Shown here: positions 35,636-43,922 of the stretch, piece by piece
Layout: each line of letters starts with the position of its first letter
Position numbering within the stretch: position 1 is the stretch's first letter
Source: Ruminococcaceae bacterium AM07-15
GTDB lineage: Bacteria > Bacillota > Clostridia > Oscillospirales > Butyricicoccaceae
Direction: 5' to 3'
Length of the DNA stretch: 64,000 nt
Assembly: GCA_003477405.1 (NCBI GenBank)
Contig: QUDE01000001.1
Span: 124,001 to 188,000, forward strand
Position numbers and translations under genes: made by a program
Notes under the pieces: generated by a model
What the model was told of the DNA's origin: nothing
What the model saw: the letters and a program-made list of their open reading frames with translations, nothing else
Database searches by the model: none

Positions 35636-36118
35636 TCAGGAGATATCCAGTCCCTGGCTTTTTGCCTCTTCGTCAAACAAGCGGCCGATTTCCTCATCCA
35701 GCTGCTTATAAATGTCCTTGTCGGAACGGTAGAAGCGAGCCTGCAATCGGGAACCGTCGTCCATATGCAAAATTACCCGGCTGGAAGCGATGGTGACCTG
35801 GCCTTGGGGGGCGGCATAGCTGAAAGTCCATCCTCCAGCATACGACTGATTTTCCATAATAGGAGAGCCAAGACTTTTGACAAACTGCACCATCAGTTCC
35901 CGTGCTTTGGGGGTGATTTGTTGGGGCTGGATGGTGACTGGATAAATAGAAATTGGTTTCATGGCGGATTCGGTGGTAAAGGAGTCCATGGCGGCCCGGA
36001 GAGGCCGGAGCTTATGCCACTGCCACAAATGAAAACCGCCCCAGATGAGCAGGAGGAATCCTGCAACGATGACCAATCCCCGGAAAAGGGGAGGATTACG
36101 GTTGCTGCTGTTTTTCAT
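35636..36118 (-). CDS. Membrane-anchored protein of unknown function
   Basis: A 160-aa protein with one N-terminal transmembrane helix (LFRGLVIVAGFLLLIWGGFHLW, residues 11-32) and an extracytoplasmic domain of about 125 residues, probably alpha/beta (GGWTFSYAAPQGQVTIASS, then SRLQARFYRSDKD). GGAGG lies upstream of ATG 36118. Monocistronic, with a clear promoter and terminator. No family recognised. Confidence 0.65.
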   Translation of the reverse strand: MKNSSNRNPPLFRGLVIVAGFLLLIWGGFHLWQWHKLRPLRAAMDSFTTESAMKPISIYPVTIQPQQITPKARELMVQFVKSLGSPIMENQSYAGGWTFSYAAPQGQVTIASSRVILHMDDGSRLQARFYRSDKDIYKQLDEEIGRLFDEEAKSQGLDIS

Positions 36119-36150
36119 CGTCTGTCACCTCCAAATGTTACTATAATTTT

Positions 36151-36179
36151 AATATAGTATTTCGTTAAATAAAAGTCAA
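36151..36179 (-). promoter_or_regulatory. Promoter of the membrane-anchored protein gene
   Basis: -35 TTGACT (plus 36174-36179), 17 bp, -10 TATATT (plus 36151-36156). Confidence 0.75.
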
Positions 36180-36204
36180 CTGTCTGATTATTTTTTTGAG
36201 TATG

Positions 36205-36231
36205 AAAAAACCGGCTCCCGAAGGAGCCGGT
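36205..36231 (-). terminator. Intrinsic terminator of rny
   Basis: ACCGGCTCC/GGAGCCGGT followed on the minus strand by TTTTT. Confidence 0.88.
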
Positions 36232-36247
36232 CTTGGATTTGAAAATG

Positions 36248-37837
36248 TTATTTTGCGTAGTCGATGGCCCGGGTTTCCCGTACCACATGGACTTTGATCT
36301 GGCCGGGATAGCTCATCTCGGCTTCGATCTTCTTGGAAAGGTCGTGGGCCAGCAGGAGCATATCGTCGTCCTTGACGATCTCCGGCTTGACGATGATGCG
36401 GATTTCGCGGCCGGCCTGGATGGCATAGGAGGTCTCTACCCCGTCAAAGCTCTCGGCCAGCTCTTCCAGCTTCTCCAGACGCTTGATGTAGGCTTCCAGA
36501 TTTTCTCTCCGGGCGCCGGGACGGGCGGCGGAGATGGCGTCAGCTGCCTGCACCAGACAGGCCACCACAGTGCGTGCTTCCACATCTCCATGGTGGGCTT
36601 CGATGGCGTGGATGACTTCGGGATTTTCCCGGTATTTCTTGGCCAGGTCCACACCGATGGCCACATGGGAACCTTCCACCTCGTGGTCGATGGCCTTGCC
36701 GATGTCGTGGAGCAAACCGGCCCGCTTGGCCAGGGTCACATCAGCACCCAGCTCGGCAGCCAGCAGCCCGGCGATATGGGCCACTTCGATGGAGTGATTC
36801 AGCACATTCTGGCCGTAACTGGTGCGGTAACGCATCCGGCCCAGAATCTTCACCAGCTCCGGGTTCAGACCGTGGACGCCGGTTTCGAACATGGCCCGCT
36901 CGCCTTCCTGCTTGATGGTAGCGGCCACTTCGGCCTTGGCCTTTTCCACCATTTCCTCAATGCGGGTGGGATGGATGCGGCCGTCGGCAATGAGTTTTTC
37001 CAGAGAAATGCGGGCGATCTCCCGGCGCACCGGGTCAAAGGAGGACAGGGTGATGGCCTCCGGGGTGTCGTCGATGATCAGATCCACACCGGTGAGGTTT
37101 TCCAGAGCACGGATGTTCCGGCCTTCCCGGCCGATGATCCGGCCCTTCATCTCGTCATTGGGCAGGGGCACCACCGAGACGGTGACTTCGCTGGCATGAT
37201 CGGCGGCGCAGCGCTGGATGGCCAGAGCAATGACCTCCCGGGCTCTCCGCTCTCCCTCTTCCTTCAGCTGCTGATCCAGTTCTTTCAGTTTGAGGGCGGT
37301 GTCGTGACGGGCTTCTTCTTCCACTTTGGCCAGCAGGAAATTTTTCGCTTCTTCGGCGGTGAAGCCGGAGATCTTTTCCAGTTCGGCCATCTGGGTTTTC
37401 TTCAGCTCGTCGATCTCTTCCAGAGATTCGTCGGCTTTTTTCAGTTTTTGAGTGAGCTTTTCTTCTTTTTTCTCGATGCTTTCATATTTGCGGTCCAGCT
37501 GTTCTTCCTTCTGCTGAACCCGGCGTTCCTGCTTCTGCACATCGCTGCGGCGTTCTTTCAGTTCCTTGTCGGTCTCGGTGCGGATCTTGAAAGCTTCCTC
37601 ACGGGCTTCCACCACAGCTTCCCGCTTCTTGGTCTCGGCGGCCTTGATGGCGTCGTTCAGAATGCGGGTGGCTTCCTCTTCGGCACTGCCGATCTCCTTT
37701 TCGGCGATCTTCTTACGGTAAATGGCGCCGACGAAAAAGCCTGCGGCGCAAAGGACAATGGCGATCAGAGCAAAAACGATATAAAAACCTGGGTTGGTAG
37801 GCAAAGACGCTCCCTCCTTTTCCTTATATTTCGGCAT
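36248..37837 (-). CDS. rny: Ribonuclease Y
   Basis: A 529-aa membrane-bound endoribonuclease central to mRNA decay. One N-terminal helix (about residues 16-40) is followed by a long coiled coil (about 45-200), a KH domain ([15 protein letters not shown], about 235) and an HD domain ([19 protein letters not shown], about 375). I chose ATG 37837, with GGGAGAGG just upstream; the frame extends further up without a ribosome site. Confidence 0.96.
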   Translation of the reverse strand: MPKYKEKEGASLPTNPGFYIVFALIAIVLCAAGFFVGAIYRKKIAEKEIGSAEEEATRILNDAIKAAETKKREAVVEAREEAFKIRTETDKELKERRSDVQKQERRVQQKEEQLDRKYESIEKKEEKLTQKLKKADESLEEIDELKKTQMAELEKISGFTAEEAKNFLLAKVEEEARHDTALKLKELDQQLKEEGERRAREVIALAIQRCAADHASEVTVSVVPLPNDEMKGRIIGREGRNIRALENLTGVDLIIDDTPEAITLSSFDPVRREIARISLEKLIADGRIHPTRIEEMVEKAKAEVAATIKQEGERAMFETGVHGLNPELVKILGRMRYRTSYGQNVLNHSIEVAHIAGLLAAELGADVTLAKRAGLLHDIGKAIDHEVEGSHVAIGVDLAKKYRENPEVIHAIEAHHGDVEARTVVACLVQAADAISAARPGARRENLEAYIKRLEKLEELAESFDGVETSYAIQAGREIRIIVKPEIVKDDDMLLLAHDLSKKIEAEMSYPGQIKVHVVRETRAIDYAK

Positions 37838-37871
37838 AACCTCTCCCGAAAACCCAAAGGGGGCAACCACA

Positions 37872-37895
37872 AAAACAGCGCAAAGAGATTGCGCT
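37872..37895 (-). promoter_or_regulatory. Attenuator-like hairpin in the rny leader
   Basis: AGCGCAA/TTGCGCT followed on the minus strand by GTTTTTG, between promoter and start codon. Weak evidence of leader-level control. Confidence 0.4.
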
Positions 37896-37968
37896 GGACA
37901 GGGCCATGGTTCCGTTGTTTTATGGGCATCCACCAAAAAGGCGGAAGAAAAGGCAAAATACCATGTAT

Positions 37969-37997
37969 ATTTTATATCCTGCCAGGGACGGTGTCAA
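37969..37997 (-). promoter_or_regulatory. Promoter of rny
   Basis: -35 TTGACA (plus 37992-37997), 17 bp, -10 TAAAAT (plus 37969-37974). Confidence 0.7.
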
Positions 37998-38058
37998 GAA
38001 GGGAAACCGATGCAAAAGCGCCCTCCGAAGATTTTTCGCCCAAGGCGGCGGAAAGAGC

Positions 38059-38088
38059 AAAAAAATGCCGCCCGGACACCGGACGGCA
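38059..38088 (-). terminator. Distal terminator of sleB (copy with T-run)
   Basis: The hairpin TGCCG.CCGG/CCGG.CGGCA at 38066-38088 is followed on the minus strand by seven T. A near-identical copy of this hairpin lies directly after the sleB stop at 38272-38294, with a structured element between the two. Confidence 0.8.
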
Positions 38089-38271
38089 CAGACTGTGGAA
38101 AAACCGATCTGGCTAGAGAGGAGGTTTGCTTTCCTCCTCATCAATCTGTAAAAACCGGCGACCTGTGCGTCGGTTTTTACACTTCTCAAGGGGCAAGTGT
38201 GCGCCGAAGGCGTGCACATAGACCCTTGCAAAACTCGAAAAAGCGGCAAAAGCCACTTTTTCGAAGCGCTC
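38089..38271. mobile_element. Structured repeat element, copy A (downstream of sleB)
   Basis: The core at 38139-38263 aligns with copy B at 49737-49862. A variable hairpin (GAGGAG/CTCCTC) comes first, then CATCAATC. Next is stem GTAAAAACCG/CGGTTTTTAC with loop GCGACCTGTGCGT, then ACTTCTCAAGGGG leading a hairpin with GCGCC/GGCG, and finally a poly-A/T hairpin (CGAAAAAG/CTTTTTCG). Terminator-hairpin copies flank it on both sides. No coding capacity. Confidence 0.7.
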
Positions 38272-38294
38272 TGCCGCCCGGACACCAGGCGGCA
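38272..38294 (-). repeat. Proximal copy of the sleB terminator hairpin (no T-run)
   Basis: TGCCGCCCGGACACC is shared exactly with 38066-38080, and the remaining arm differs by a few bases. Start-to-start distance is 206 bp. Confidence 0.8.
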
Positions 38295-38301
38295 AAGAGG
38301 A

Positions 38302-38988
38302 TCATTTGGCAAAAACATGGTCGCCGATCTGGGCGATCACCGGGCGGGAATAGATCCACTGATTGGTGGTTTTGGCAGGGTTATAATAATAGATAGCGCC
38401 GCCAGTGGGGTCCCAGCCGCTCATGGCATCCTGAGCGGCCCTTCTGGCGCTTTCGGCGATAGGCTCATTGAACTGGCCGTCGTTCAGCGCGGAAAAGGCT
38501 CCCGGCTGATAGATCACTCCGGCGATGGTGTTGGGAAAGGAGGGGTGGTGCACCCGGTTGAGGATGACCGCTCCCACGGCCACCTGGCCGGTGTAGGGCT
38601 CTCCCCGGGCCTCGGCGGAGATCATGCGGGAGAGAAGATACAGGTCGTTGTCCCGGCCCGATTCGCTGCCCGAAGAGGAACCGGAGGACATTCCCAGGGC
38701 CTGGAGGGTGGCCGGGCCCACGATGCCGTCCACAGTCAGGCCGTTTTTCCGCTGGAAATATTCCACCGCTTTCCGCGTGCCGCTGCCGTAGACGCCGTCC
38801 ACCGCGCCGTCATAATAACCCCACCGTTTCAGCTTTTCCTGGATCTGCCGCACCGTCTCCCCCTGGGAGCCCTGTTGGTAGACGGCGGCCTGGGAGGAAA
38901 TGCCCAGCCACTGAAAACCGGCGATGAGGGTGATGTTCAAAAGAAAAATGACGGCCAAGGCCGCCGCAAGCTTTTTGTTTCGTGGCAT
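38302..38988 (-). CDS. sleB: Spore cortex-lytic enzyme SleB / cell-wall hydrolase
   Basis: A 228-aa exported enzyme that degrades spore cortex peptidoglycan at germination. A signal/anchor helix (residues 7-25) is followed by a peptidoglycan-binding domain (GSQGETVRQIQEKLKRWGYY, about 41-60) and the Hydrolase_2 catalytic domain, with the Glu in MISAEARGEPYTGQVAVGAV (about 122) and a C-terminal HHPSFPNTIAGV/GGAIYYYNP. Length and order fit SleB. ypeB is not adjacent. Confidence 0.9.
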   Translation of the reverse strand: MPRNKKLAAALAVIFLLNITLIAGFQWLGISSQAAVYQQGSQGETVRQIQEKLKRWGYYDGAVDGVYGSGTRKAVEYFQRKNGLTVDGIVGPATLQALGMSSGSSSGSESGRDNDLYLLSRMISAEARGEPYTGQVAVGAVILNRVHHPSFPNTIAGVIYQPGAFSALNDGQFNEPIAESARRAAQDAMSGWDPTGGAIYYYNPAKTTNQWIYSRPVIAQIGDHVFAK

Positions 38989-39098
38989 CCTGATCCATCC
39001 TTTGTGTGTTTTCCCTATTGTGCCCAGGGAGAGAAAGGCTATTCTCCTTTTTCAAAAATCATGGTACAATACTTCAATCAGAATAAAGGGGGAAGGAT

Positions 39099-39797
39099 AT
39101 GAAGCAGGTGCGGCTGCGGGGCGGATACCGTATTTTTCAGCAAAAAGGCGGACTGGGCCTGACCCAGGACAGCGTGCTGCTGGCTGATTTCTGTTCCCTT
39201 CGCCCGGGAGAGCGGGCCATCGAGCTGGGCTGCGGCCAGGGCGGGCTTTGGGTGCTGACTTTGTTAAAGCATCCGGGGGCCACATTGGACGCCTTGGAGC
39301 TGGACCCCGTGAGCTTAGAACAGGCCAGGGAGAACGCCGCCCGCTGCGGCCTTTCGGAAAGAGGGCAGTTTTTCCAAGGGGATGCGGCAGAATTCCGCCC
39401 CGCCGGATTCCATTATGATGTGTGCCTTTCCAATCCTCCCTATGCCGTTCCCGGACCGCCCTCCCCCGATGAGCGCCGCCGCCTGGCCCGCAGCGGCGCC
39501 CCGGAGCCCTTTTTCCGGGGGGTCAAAGGGATGCTGGGGCAAAAGGGCCGGTTTTATTTCTGCTGGCCTGCCCGGCACTTTTTCCGGGCGGTGGAGCTTT
39601 TGCAGGAAAATGGATTTTCTCCCCGGCAGGTGCGTTTTGTCCACGGAAAACCGGGAGAAGAAGCCCAGTTGGCCCTGGTGATGGCCCGCCGGGGCCGGGG
39701 AGAAAGTCAGATTCTCCCGCCCCTTGTTTTGCGGGACGAAATGGGGGAATATACCCAAGAATACCGCCGGATTCACGGCGTCATGGAGGAAGAATAG
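39099..39797 (+). CDS. tRNA1(Val) A37 N6-methyltransferase-like protein (TrmN6/YabB)
   Basis: A 232-aa SAM-dependent methyltransferase. FQQKGGLGLTQDSVLLADF opens the protein as in the TrmN6/YabB family, motif I is AIELGCGQGGLWVL (about 45), and the catalytic NPPY motif is present as LSNPPYAVPG (about 110). It lies 3 bp before rsmI, the standard Firmicutes pairing. Confidence 0.9.
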   Translation: MKQVRLRGGYRIFQQKGGLGLTQDSVLLADFCSLRPGERAIELGCGQGGLWVLTLLKHPGATLDALELDPVSLEQARENAARCGLSERGQFFQGDAAEFRPAGFHYDVCLSNPPYAVPGPPSPDERRRLARSGAPEPFFRGVKGMLGQKGRFYFCWPARHFFRAVELLQENGFSPRQVRFVHGKPGEEAQLALVMARRGRGESQILPPLVLRDEMGEYTQEYRRIHGVMEEE

Positions 39798-39800
39798 AGT

Positions 39801-40640
39801 ATGGCAGGAACATTGTATGTGGTCTCCACGCCCATCGGCAACCTGGGGGACTTTTCTCCCCGGGCCCAGGAGGTCTTGTCCCAGGTGGATTTTATCGCCG
39901 CCGAAGACACCCGGGTGGGGGCCAAGCTGCTCAATAAATTCGGCATCAAAAAGCCCCAGATCAGCTATTTCGAGCACAACCGGAAGATGAAAGGCCAGCT
40001 GATCGCCCAGCGCATCCTGGCGGGGGAGAGTTGCGCCCTCATCACCGATGCCGGAACCCCGGCCATCAGCGATCCCGGCTGCGACCTGGTGGATATTTGC
40101 CAGGGCGAGGGCATCCAGGTGGTGGCGGTGCCCGGGCCTTGCGCCCTCATCGCTGCCCTGTCCATCGCCGGGATGGACTGCGGCCGCTTTTGCTTTGAGG
40201 GCTTTTTGTCGGTGAACAAAAAAAGCCGCCGGGAGCATCTGGAGGATATCCGGGAGGAAAAGCGCACTATGGTCTTTTATGAGGCCCCTCACAAGCTGCT
40301 GCGCACTTTGGAGGATTTCTATAAAACCCTGGGCGAGCGGCCCATTGCCCTGGTGAGGGAGATCACCAAGGTTCATGAGCAGGTGTGGCGCACCACCCTT
40401 TCGGAAGCCATCGCCCACTACACAGAAGAGCCGCCTCGGGGAGAATTCGTCCTCATTCTGGGAGGCAAGCAGGAAGAAGAGGAGCAAGCGCCTGCCATTG
40501 ACCCTATGGATCGGGTGGGAGAGCTTCTGGAAGAGGGCCTTTCCATCAGCCTGGCCGTCAAGCAGACGGCCAAGGAGCTGGGAGTTCCCAAAAACAGCAT
40601 TTACAACGAGGCGCTGGAGCGTTTTTCACAAAAGGAATAA
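39801..40640 (+). CDS. rsmI: 16S rRNA (cytidine1402-2'-O)-methyltransferase
   Basis: A 279-aa tetrapyrrole-methylase-fold enzyme that modifies C1402 in the decoding centre. Visible are YVVSTPIGNLGDFSPRA (residues 5-21), EDTRVGAKLL, ITDAGTPAISDPG (about 80) and a C-terminal helix bundle with AVKQTAKELGVPKNSIYNEAL. Its 3' end overlaps spmB tail-to-tail by 15 bp. Confidence 0.96.
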   Translation: MAGTLYVVSTPIGNLGDFSPRAQEVLSQVDFIAAEDTRVGAKLLNKFGIKKPQISYFEHNRKMKGQLIAQRILAGESCALITDAGTPAISDPGCDLVDICQGEGIQVVAVPGPCALIAALSIAGMDCGRFCFEGFLSVNKKSRREHLEDIREEKRTMVFYEAPHKLLRTLEDFYKTLGERPIALVREITKVHEQVWRTTLSEAIAHYTEEPPRGEFVLILGGKQEEEEQAPAIDPMDRVGELLEEGLSISLAVKQTAKELGVPKNSIYNEALERFSQKE

Positions 40641-41138
40641 CCGAACACTGAGGGCCGAGAGAAAAAAGGCCGCAAGATCACCCGCCAGGGCTGCCGGAAG
40701 GGCCCAGCGGGTGTTTTTGATTCCCAGGGCGGCGCTATACAGGGCGATGCAGTAAATGCTGGTCTCGCTGGAGCCCAGCATCACCGCCGCCGTCAATCCG
40801 GCCAGGCTGTCAGGGCCTTGGCTGCGGATGATGTCACTGCCGATGGACAGCGCTCCCGAGCCGGAAAAAGGCCGCAGCAGGGCCAGGGGCAGACAGGGGG
40901 CAGGAATGCCCAGGGCCTCTGTCAAAGGAGCCAGGGCCTGGGACAGCGCTTCCACAGCGCCGCTGGCCCGCAGCATACAAAGGGCAGTGAGCATGGCTAG
41001 TAAGGCGGGGAAGATGGAAAGCAGGGTATCCAGCCCTTGGCGCACCCCTTTGAGAAAGGCAGCGTACACATCGCAGCCATGGAAAAGACCGTAGACCATC
41101 ACACCGGCGGCCAGCAGAGGGATGAGAAGAGCGGTCAT
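40626..41138 (-). CDS. spmB: Spore maturation protein B
   Basis: A 170-aa membrane protein needed for spore-core dehydration. It begins MTALLIPLLAAGVMVYGLFHG. It holds the conserved RPFSGSGALSIGSDII and MLGSSETSIYCIALY motifs of the nucleoside-recognition (gate) domain. Its ATG overlaps the spmA stop by 4 bp, as in the usual spmAB operon. Confidence 0.94.
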   Translation of the reverse strand: MTALLIPLLAAGVMVYGLFHGCDVYAAFLKGVRQGLDTLLSIFPALLAMLTALCMLRASGAVEALSQALAPLTEALGIPAPCLPLALLRPFSGSGALSIGSDIIRSQGPDSLAGLTAAVMLGSSETSIYCIALYSAALGIKNTRWALPAALAGDLAAFFLSALSVRLFLL

Positions 41139-41710
41139 GGGCGCCACACCCTTTCCAGCAGGGCGGAAACGGCCAAGGCGGCACACACCGAACCCAGGGA
41201 GGCCAGCCACACGGCGGGCAGGATAGCAAAGGGCTGGGCGCTGCCTGCCGCCGCCCGCACCGCCGCCACATTGGCAGGGATCAGCTGGAGGGAAGCGGAA
41301 TTGAGCACCATCAGCCGCAAAACAGCAGAATGGTCCGGCCTGCCGCCGGTCTGGGCCAAGCGCCGGGCGGCCCGTAGCCCTGCCGGAGTGGCGGCGCTGC
41401 CCAATCCCAGGAGGTTGGCCGCCATGTTCTGGCTCAGGGCCTGGCGGGCCTGTTTGTCCTGGGCCGCCCTGCCGAAAATGCCCCGGATCACCGGGGACAA
41501 AAGCCGGGAGATCTTTTCGGTCAGCCCGCTCTGATCCATCACTTCCAGGATTCCTGACCATACACACATCGTCCCGCCGATGGAGAGGGCCAGCTCCACT
41601 CCGCCTGCCGCCCCCTGGGGCAGCGCCGCCGATACCTGCTCCAACTTGTCTCCGGCTGCGCCAAAGCACAGGGCCAGGACAAAAAGCAGGGAAAACACCT
41701 TTGCCATCAT
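41135..41710 (-). CDS. spmA: Spore maturation protein A
   Basis: A 191-aa membrane protein of the nucleoside-recognition domain family and partner of SpmB. GGTMCVWSGILEVMDQSGL and NMAANLLGLGSAATPAGLRA are family hallmarks. I chose ATG 41710, with AAGGcGG 8 nt upstream; GTG 41719 is possible. Sporulation sigma control is expected from the family, but I could not place a clear sigma-E site. Confidence 0.93.
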   Translation of the reverse strand: MMAKVFSLLFVLALCFGAAGDKLEQVSAALPQGAAGGVELALSIGGTMCVWSGILEVMDQSGLTEKISRLLSPVIRGIFGRAAQDKQARQALSQNMAANLLGLGSAATPAGLRAARRLAQTGGRPDHSAVLRLMVLNSASLQLIPANVAAVRAAAGSAQPFAILPAVWLASLGSVCAALAVSALLERVWRP

Positions 41711-41802
41711 GGATTTCACCGCCTTTTTGCTTCATTTCTATGCCCTTTTTCCCAGTTCCATGCAAAAGACCGGGGAATGCCACTGGCGAAACTCCTCAAA
41801 TA

Positions 41803-41817
41803 GTCCAACTATTGGAC
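41803..41817. promoter_or_regulatory. Palindrome in the spmA/abrB divergent region
   Basis: GTCCAA-CTA-TTGGAC, a perfect 6-3-6 palindrome and a possible regulator site. Nothing else identifies the binder. Confidence 0.4.
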
Positions 41818-41906
41818 AAATAAAAACCTTGATATACCAAGCTTCTTTGGGCAATTTTGTTACGGTATTGTCTTGAATAATTAACAATTTTGTCACATGT
41901 CGTTTA

Positions 41907-41935
41907 TTGACACTTTTTGTAAAGGTTGTTATGAT
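41907..41935 (+). promoter_or_regulatory. Promoter of the AbrB-family gene
   Basis: -35 TTGACA (41907-41912), 17 bp, -10 TATGAT (41930-41935), inside an AT-rich stretch where an AbrB-type protein could bind its own promoter. Confidence 0.75.
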
Positions 41936-41971
41936 ATTGTAGAAATACCAAAAGAATAGAGGAGGTTCTGT

Positions 41972-42220
41972 ATGAAATCCACCGGAATCGTCAGAAACAT
42001 CGACAGCCTGGGGCGGATCGTGCTGCCCATCGAGCTGCGCCGCACCCTGAACATTGACGCCAGCAAGGGTGATCCTATTGAGATCTACATGGACGGCACT
42101 TCCATTGTGCTGCGCAAGTATGAGCCCAACTGCGTCTTCTGCGGCAGCTCCAAAAAAGTGTCGGAATTCAAGGGTAAGAATGTGTGCGAAAACTGCCGCA
42201 AGGAACTGGCTGAAAAGTAA
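41972..42220 (+). CDS. AbrB-family transition-state regulator with C-terminal zinc ribbon
   Basis: An 82-aa DNA-binding protein. Residues 1-50 are the swapped-hairpin AbrB/SpoVT domain (STGIVRNIDSLGRIVLPIELR). Residues 55-78 hold CVFCGSSKKV...CENCRKEL, a four-Cys zinc ribbon. This domain pair is widespread in clostridia. GGAGG precedes the ATG. A strong terminator follows, so it is monocistronic. Confidence 0.92.
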   Translation: MKSTGIVRNIDSLGRIVLPIELRRTLNIDASKGDPIEIYMDGTSIVLRKYEPNCVFCGSSKKVSEFKGKNVCENCRKELAEK

Positions 42221-42243
42221 GAACCGGTTTTTGCTGCAACATA

Positions 42244-42288
42244 AAAGGGCCCGTCACAGAATTTTCATTCTGGGACGGACCCTTTTTT
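42244..42288 (+). terminator. Intrinsic terminator
   Basis: AAAGGGCCCGTC...CAGAAT pairs with ATTCTG...GACGGACCCTTT and ends in six T. Confidence 0.88.
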
Positions 42289-42308
42289 AATGCTGTTTTG
42301 TCCGGGCT

Positions 42309-42884
42309 TCACCGGTCTTTGCCTTTGAGGGGAGCCTGGGTCTCCTGCTGCAAAAGGGAAGTGATCTTCTGGGCCAGGATGCGGTTGGCATTGGCCTGGG
42401 CAGAAAATTTCAGCGCCAGCTGGGCCAGCCCCTGGCGCAGATTTTCCTCTTCCAGGGCGGCAATGTCTTCCCGGGCCCCCTGGGCGGTGTGTTCCAGCGC
42501 CTGGCTTTGCTCCCAGGTCAGCTGGTCAAAACTTTCCGGCAGGCCGGTTTGCTGGGCACCCTTTCCTGTGAGATAAGACAGGGTAGGGATGGGCATGATC
42601 TGCTTGAGCATGCAGATGGTCATCAGCCGGACCAGATGCTCCCGGCTGTATTTTTTCTTCACCGGCGGGGGAATGAGGCCCAGCTTCACATAATTGTTGA
42701 TCATGGAGGGGGTAATCAGCTTGTCCTTGCCGTCGCCGAACAGGGCCAGATACCGCTCCATCAGCACGATCACCTGATCCATATACAGATCCAGCTGGGG
42801 CAGACTCTCCCAGGAAGGGAGCTGGGGCGCCTCAAGCCCGTCCAGTCCTTCCAGGGCTTTTTGGCGCAGTGTGCTATTGTCCAT
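42309..42884 (-). CDS. DUF1836 protein (MerR-like helix-turn-helix)
   Basis: A 191-aa protein with a DUF1836 core: LITPSMINNYVKLGLIPPPV and KKYSREHLVRLMTICMLKQ (about 70-110) look like a MerR-type winged helix-turn-helix. The C-terminal half is helical. ATG 42884 is preceded by AGGCGG. Family members are probable regulators. Its own promoter carries a palindrome over the start site, so autoregulation is plausible. Confidence 0.82.
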   Translation of the reverse strand: MDNSTLRQKALEGLDGLEAPQLPSWESLPQLDLYMDQVIVLMERYLALFGDGKDKLITPSMINNYVKLGLIPPPVKKKYSREHLVRLMTICMLKQIMPIPTLSYLTGKGAQQTGLPESFDQLTWEQSQALEHTAQGAREDIAALEEENLRQGLAQLALKFSAQANANRILAQKITSLLQQETQAPLKGKDR

Positions 42885-42910
42885 TGCCGATTCACCGCCT
42901 GATAAAATCA

Positions 42911-42959
42911 TTTTGTTGAGAACAAAACATATTGTACCACTGCCTCCCATCCATCGCAA
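42911..42959 (-). promoter_or_regulatory. Promoter and candidate operator of the DUF1836 gene
   Basis: -35 TTGCGA (plus 42954-42959), 17 bp, extended -10 TGG-TACAAT (plus 42931-42936). Just downstream lies the perfect palindrome TTTTGTT-GAG-AACAAAA (42911-42927), well placed for repression. Confidence 0.65.
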
Positions 42960-42988
42960 CGGTTTTTGCAATGGGAATATCAAACAAA

Positions 42989-43033
42989 AGAAACCGGGAA
43001 AAGAAGTTTTGAAAACTTCTTTTCCCGGTTTTG
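42989..43033. terminator. Long perfect terminator hairpin
   Basis: AAACCGGGAAAAGAAGTTTT pairs with its near-exact complement; both flanks are A/T rich. It ends the TSUP permease gene. Confidence 0.85.
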
Positions 43034-43037
43034 TCAT

Positions 43038-43757
43038 TCAGCCATTGAAGGCGATCCACAGTCCCGAGGCCGCCATGACCACATAGACGGCGGATTTCAG
43101 TTTCTTGGCGTTGATGGAGCGGAAGATCTTGCCGCCCAAAAAGCTGCCGATGAGCAGACCGCCGGCTCCCCACAAAGTGGGCACCAGGATGCCGCCGGGG
43201 ATCAGGTGAAGGATACTGCGCATCAGAAGCAGATAGATGTTGTTGAGAAGAAAATAGCACTGGGTGGTGCCCATGTATTCTTCCTTGTCCGGAATCACCG
43301 ACACGAAATAGAGGATCATGGGCGGGCCGCTGACGCTGAACAGGCCGCCGCACAGGCCGGAGATCACACCTACAATGGCGGCGTTGCGCAGAAGGGGGCG
43401 GATGTGCACCTTGTCGCTGAAAAAATAGAACCAGATGGCAAGGCACACCAGGAATACGCCCAGCAGCCGTTTATAAACCGGAGAGGGGGACTCGTGCATC
43501 AGCCACATCCCGGCAGAAGAGCCCATGATGCAGAACAGGGCGGGGAAGGCCAGCAGCTTCCAGTTGATATGCTTCCAGCACCGGGCCAGGATGGTCAGGT
43601 TCAAAGAGAGGGACAGAATGGTGGAAATATTCAAAGCGGCTTCGTAGGGGAGAAACAGGGGCATGATGGCCATCATCACGATGCCAAAGCCGAAGCCGGT
43701 GACGGCCTGGAGCAGGGAACTGCTCATGGAAGCCAGGCCCAGCAAGAGCATTTGCAT
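43038..43757 (-). CDS. TSUP-family (TauE/SafE) membrane permease
   Basis: A 239-aa protein with about eight hydrophobic helices and the TSUP halves GFGFGIVMMAIMPLFL (about 20) and GLCGGLFSVSGPPMILYF (about 140). The family exports sulfite, sulfonates or small organosulfur anions; the substrate is unknown here. AAGGAGG lies 10 nt before ATG 43757. It is divergent from the glutaminase gene. Confidence 0.85.
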   Translation of the reverse strand: MQMLLLGLASMSSSLLQAVTGFGFGIVMMAIMPLFLPYEAALNISTILSLSLNLTILARCWKHINWKLLAFPALFCIMGSSAGMWLMHESPSPVYKRLLGVFLVCLAIWFYFFSDKVHIRPLLRNAAIVGVISGLCGGLFSVSGPPMILYFVSVIPDKEEYMGTTQCYFLLNNIYLLLMRSILHLIPGGILVPTLWGAGGLLIGSFLGGKIFRSINAKKLKSAVYVVMAASGLWIAFNG

Positions 43758-43859
43758 AAAAAAAGATCCTCCTTGTCTGCCGGAATCCTTTGTCCCGGCC
43801 GGTCTCACAAAGGATATTGTAGACCAGATCACGATAAATTGCAAAACAAAATGTTGCTC

Positions 43860-43888
43860 TTGCAAGATAGAAGGGGGGTGGCTATAAT
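43860..43888 (+). promoter_or_regulatory. Promoter of the glutaminase gene
   Basis: -35 TTGCAA (43860-43865), 17 bp, -10 TATAAT (43883-43888). The -10 position rules out upstream in-frame ATGs as starts. Confidence 0.7.
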
Positions 43889-43922
43889 GGTCGTAATGAA
43901 TAAAATGGGAGGGCGATACGGG

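Noticed and set aside
38139..38263. CRISPR repeat or tRNA-like gene
   Set aside because: There is no regularly spaced array, and no acceptor stem, anticodon arm or T-loop consensus; the hairpin order matches the second copy at 49737, not a tRNA.
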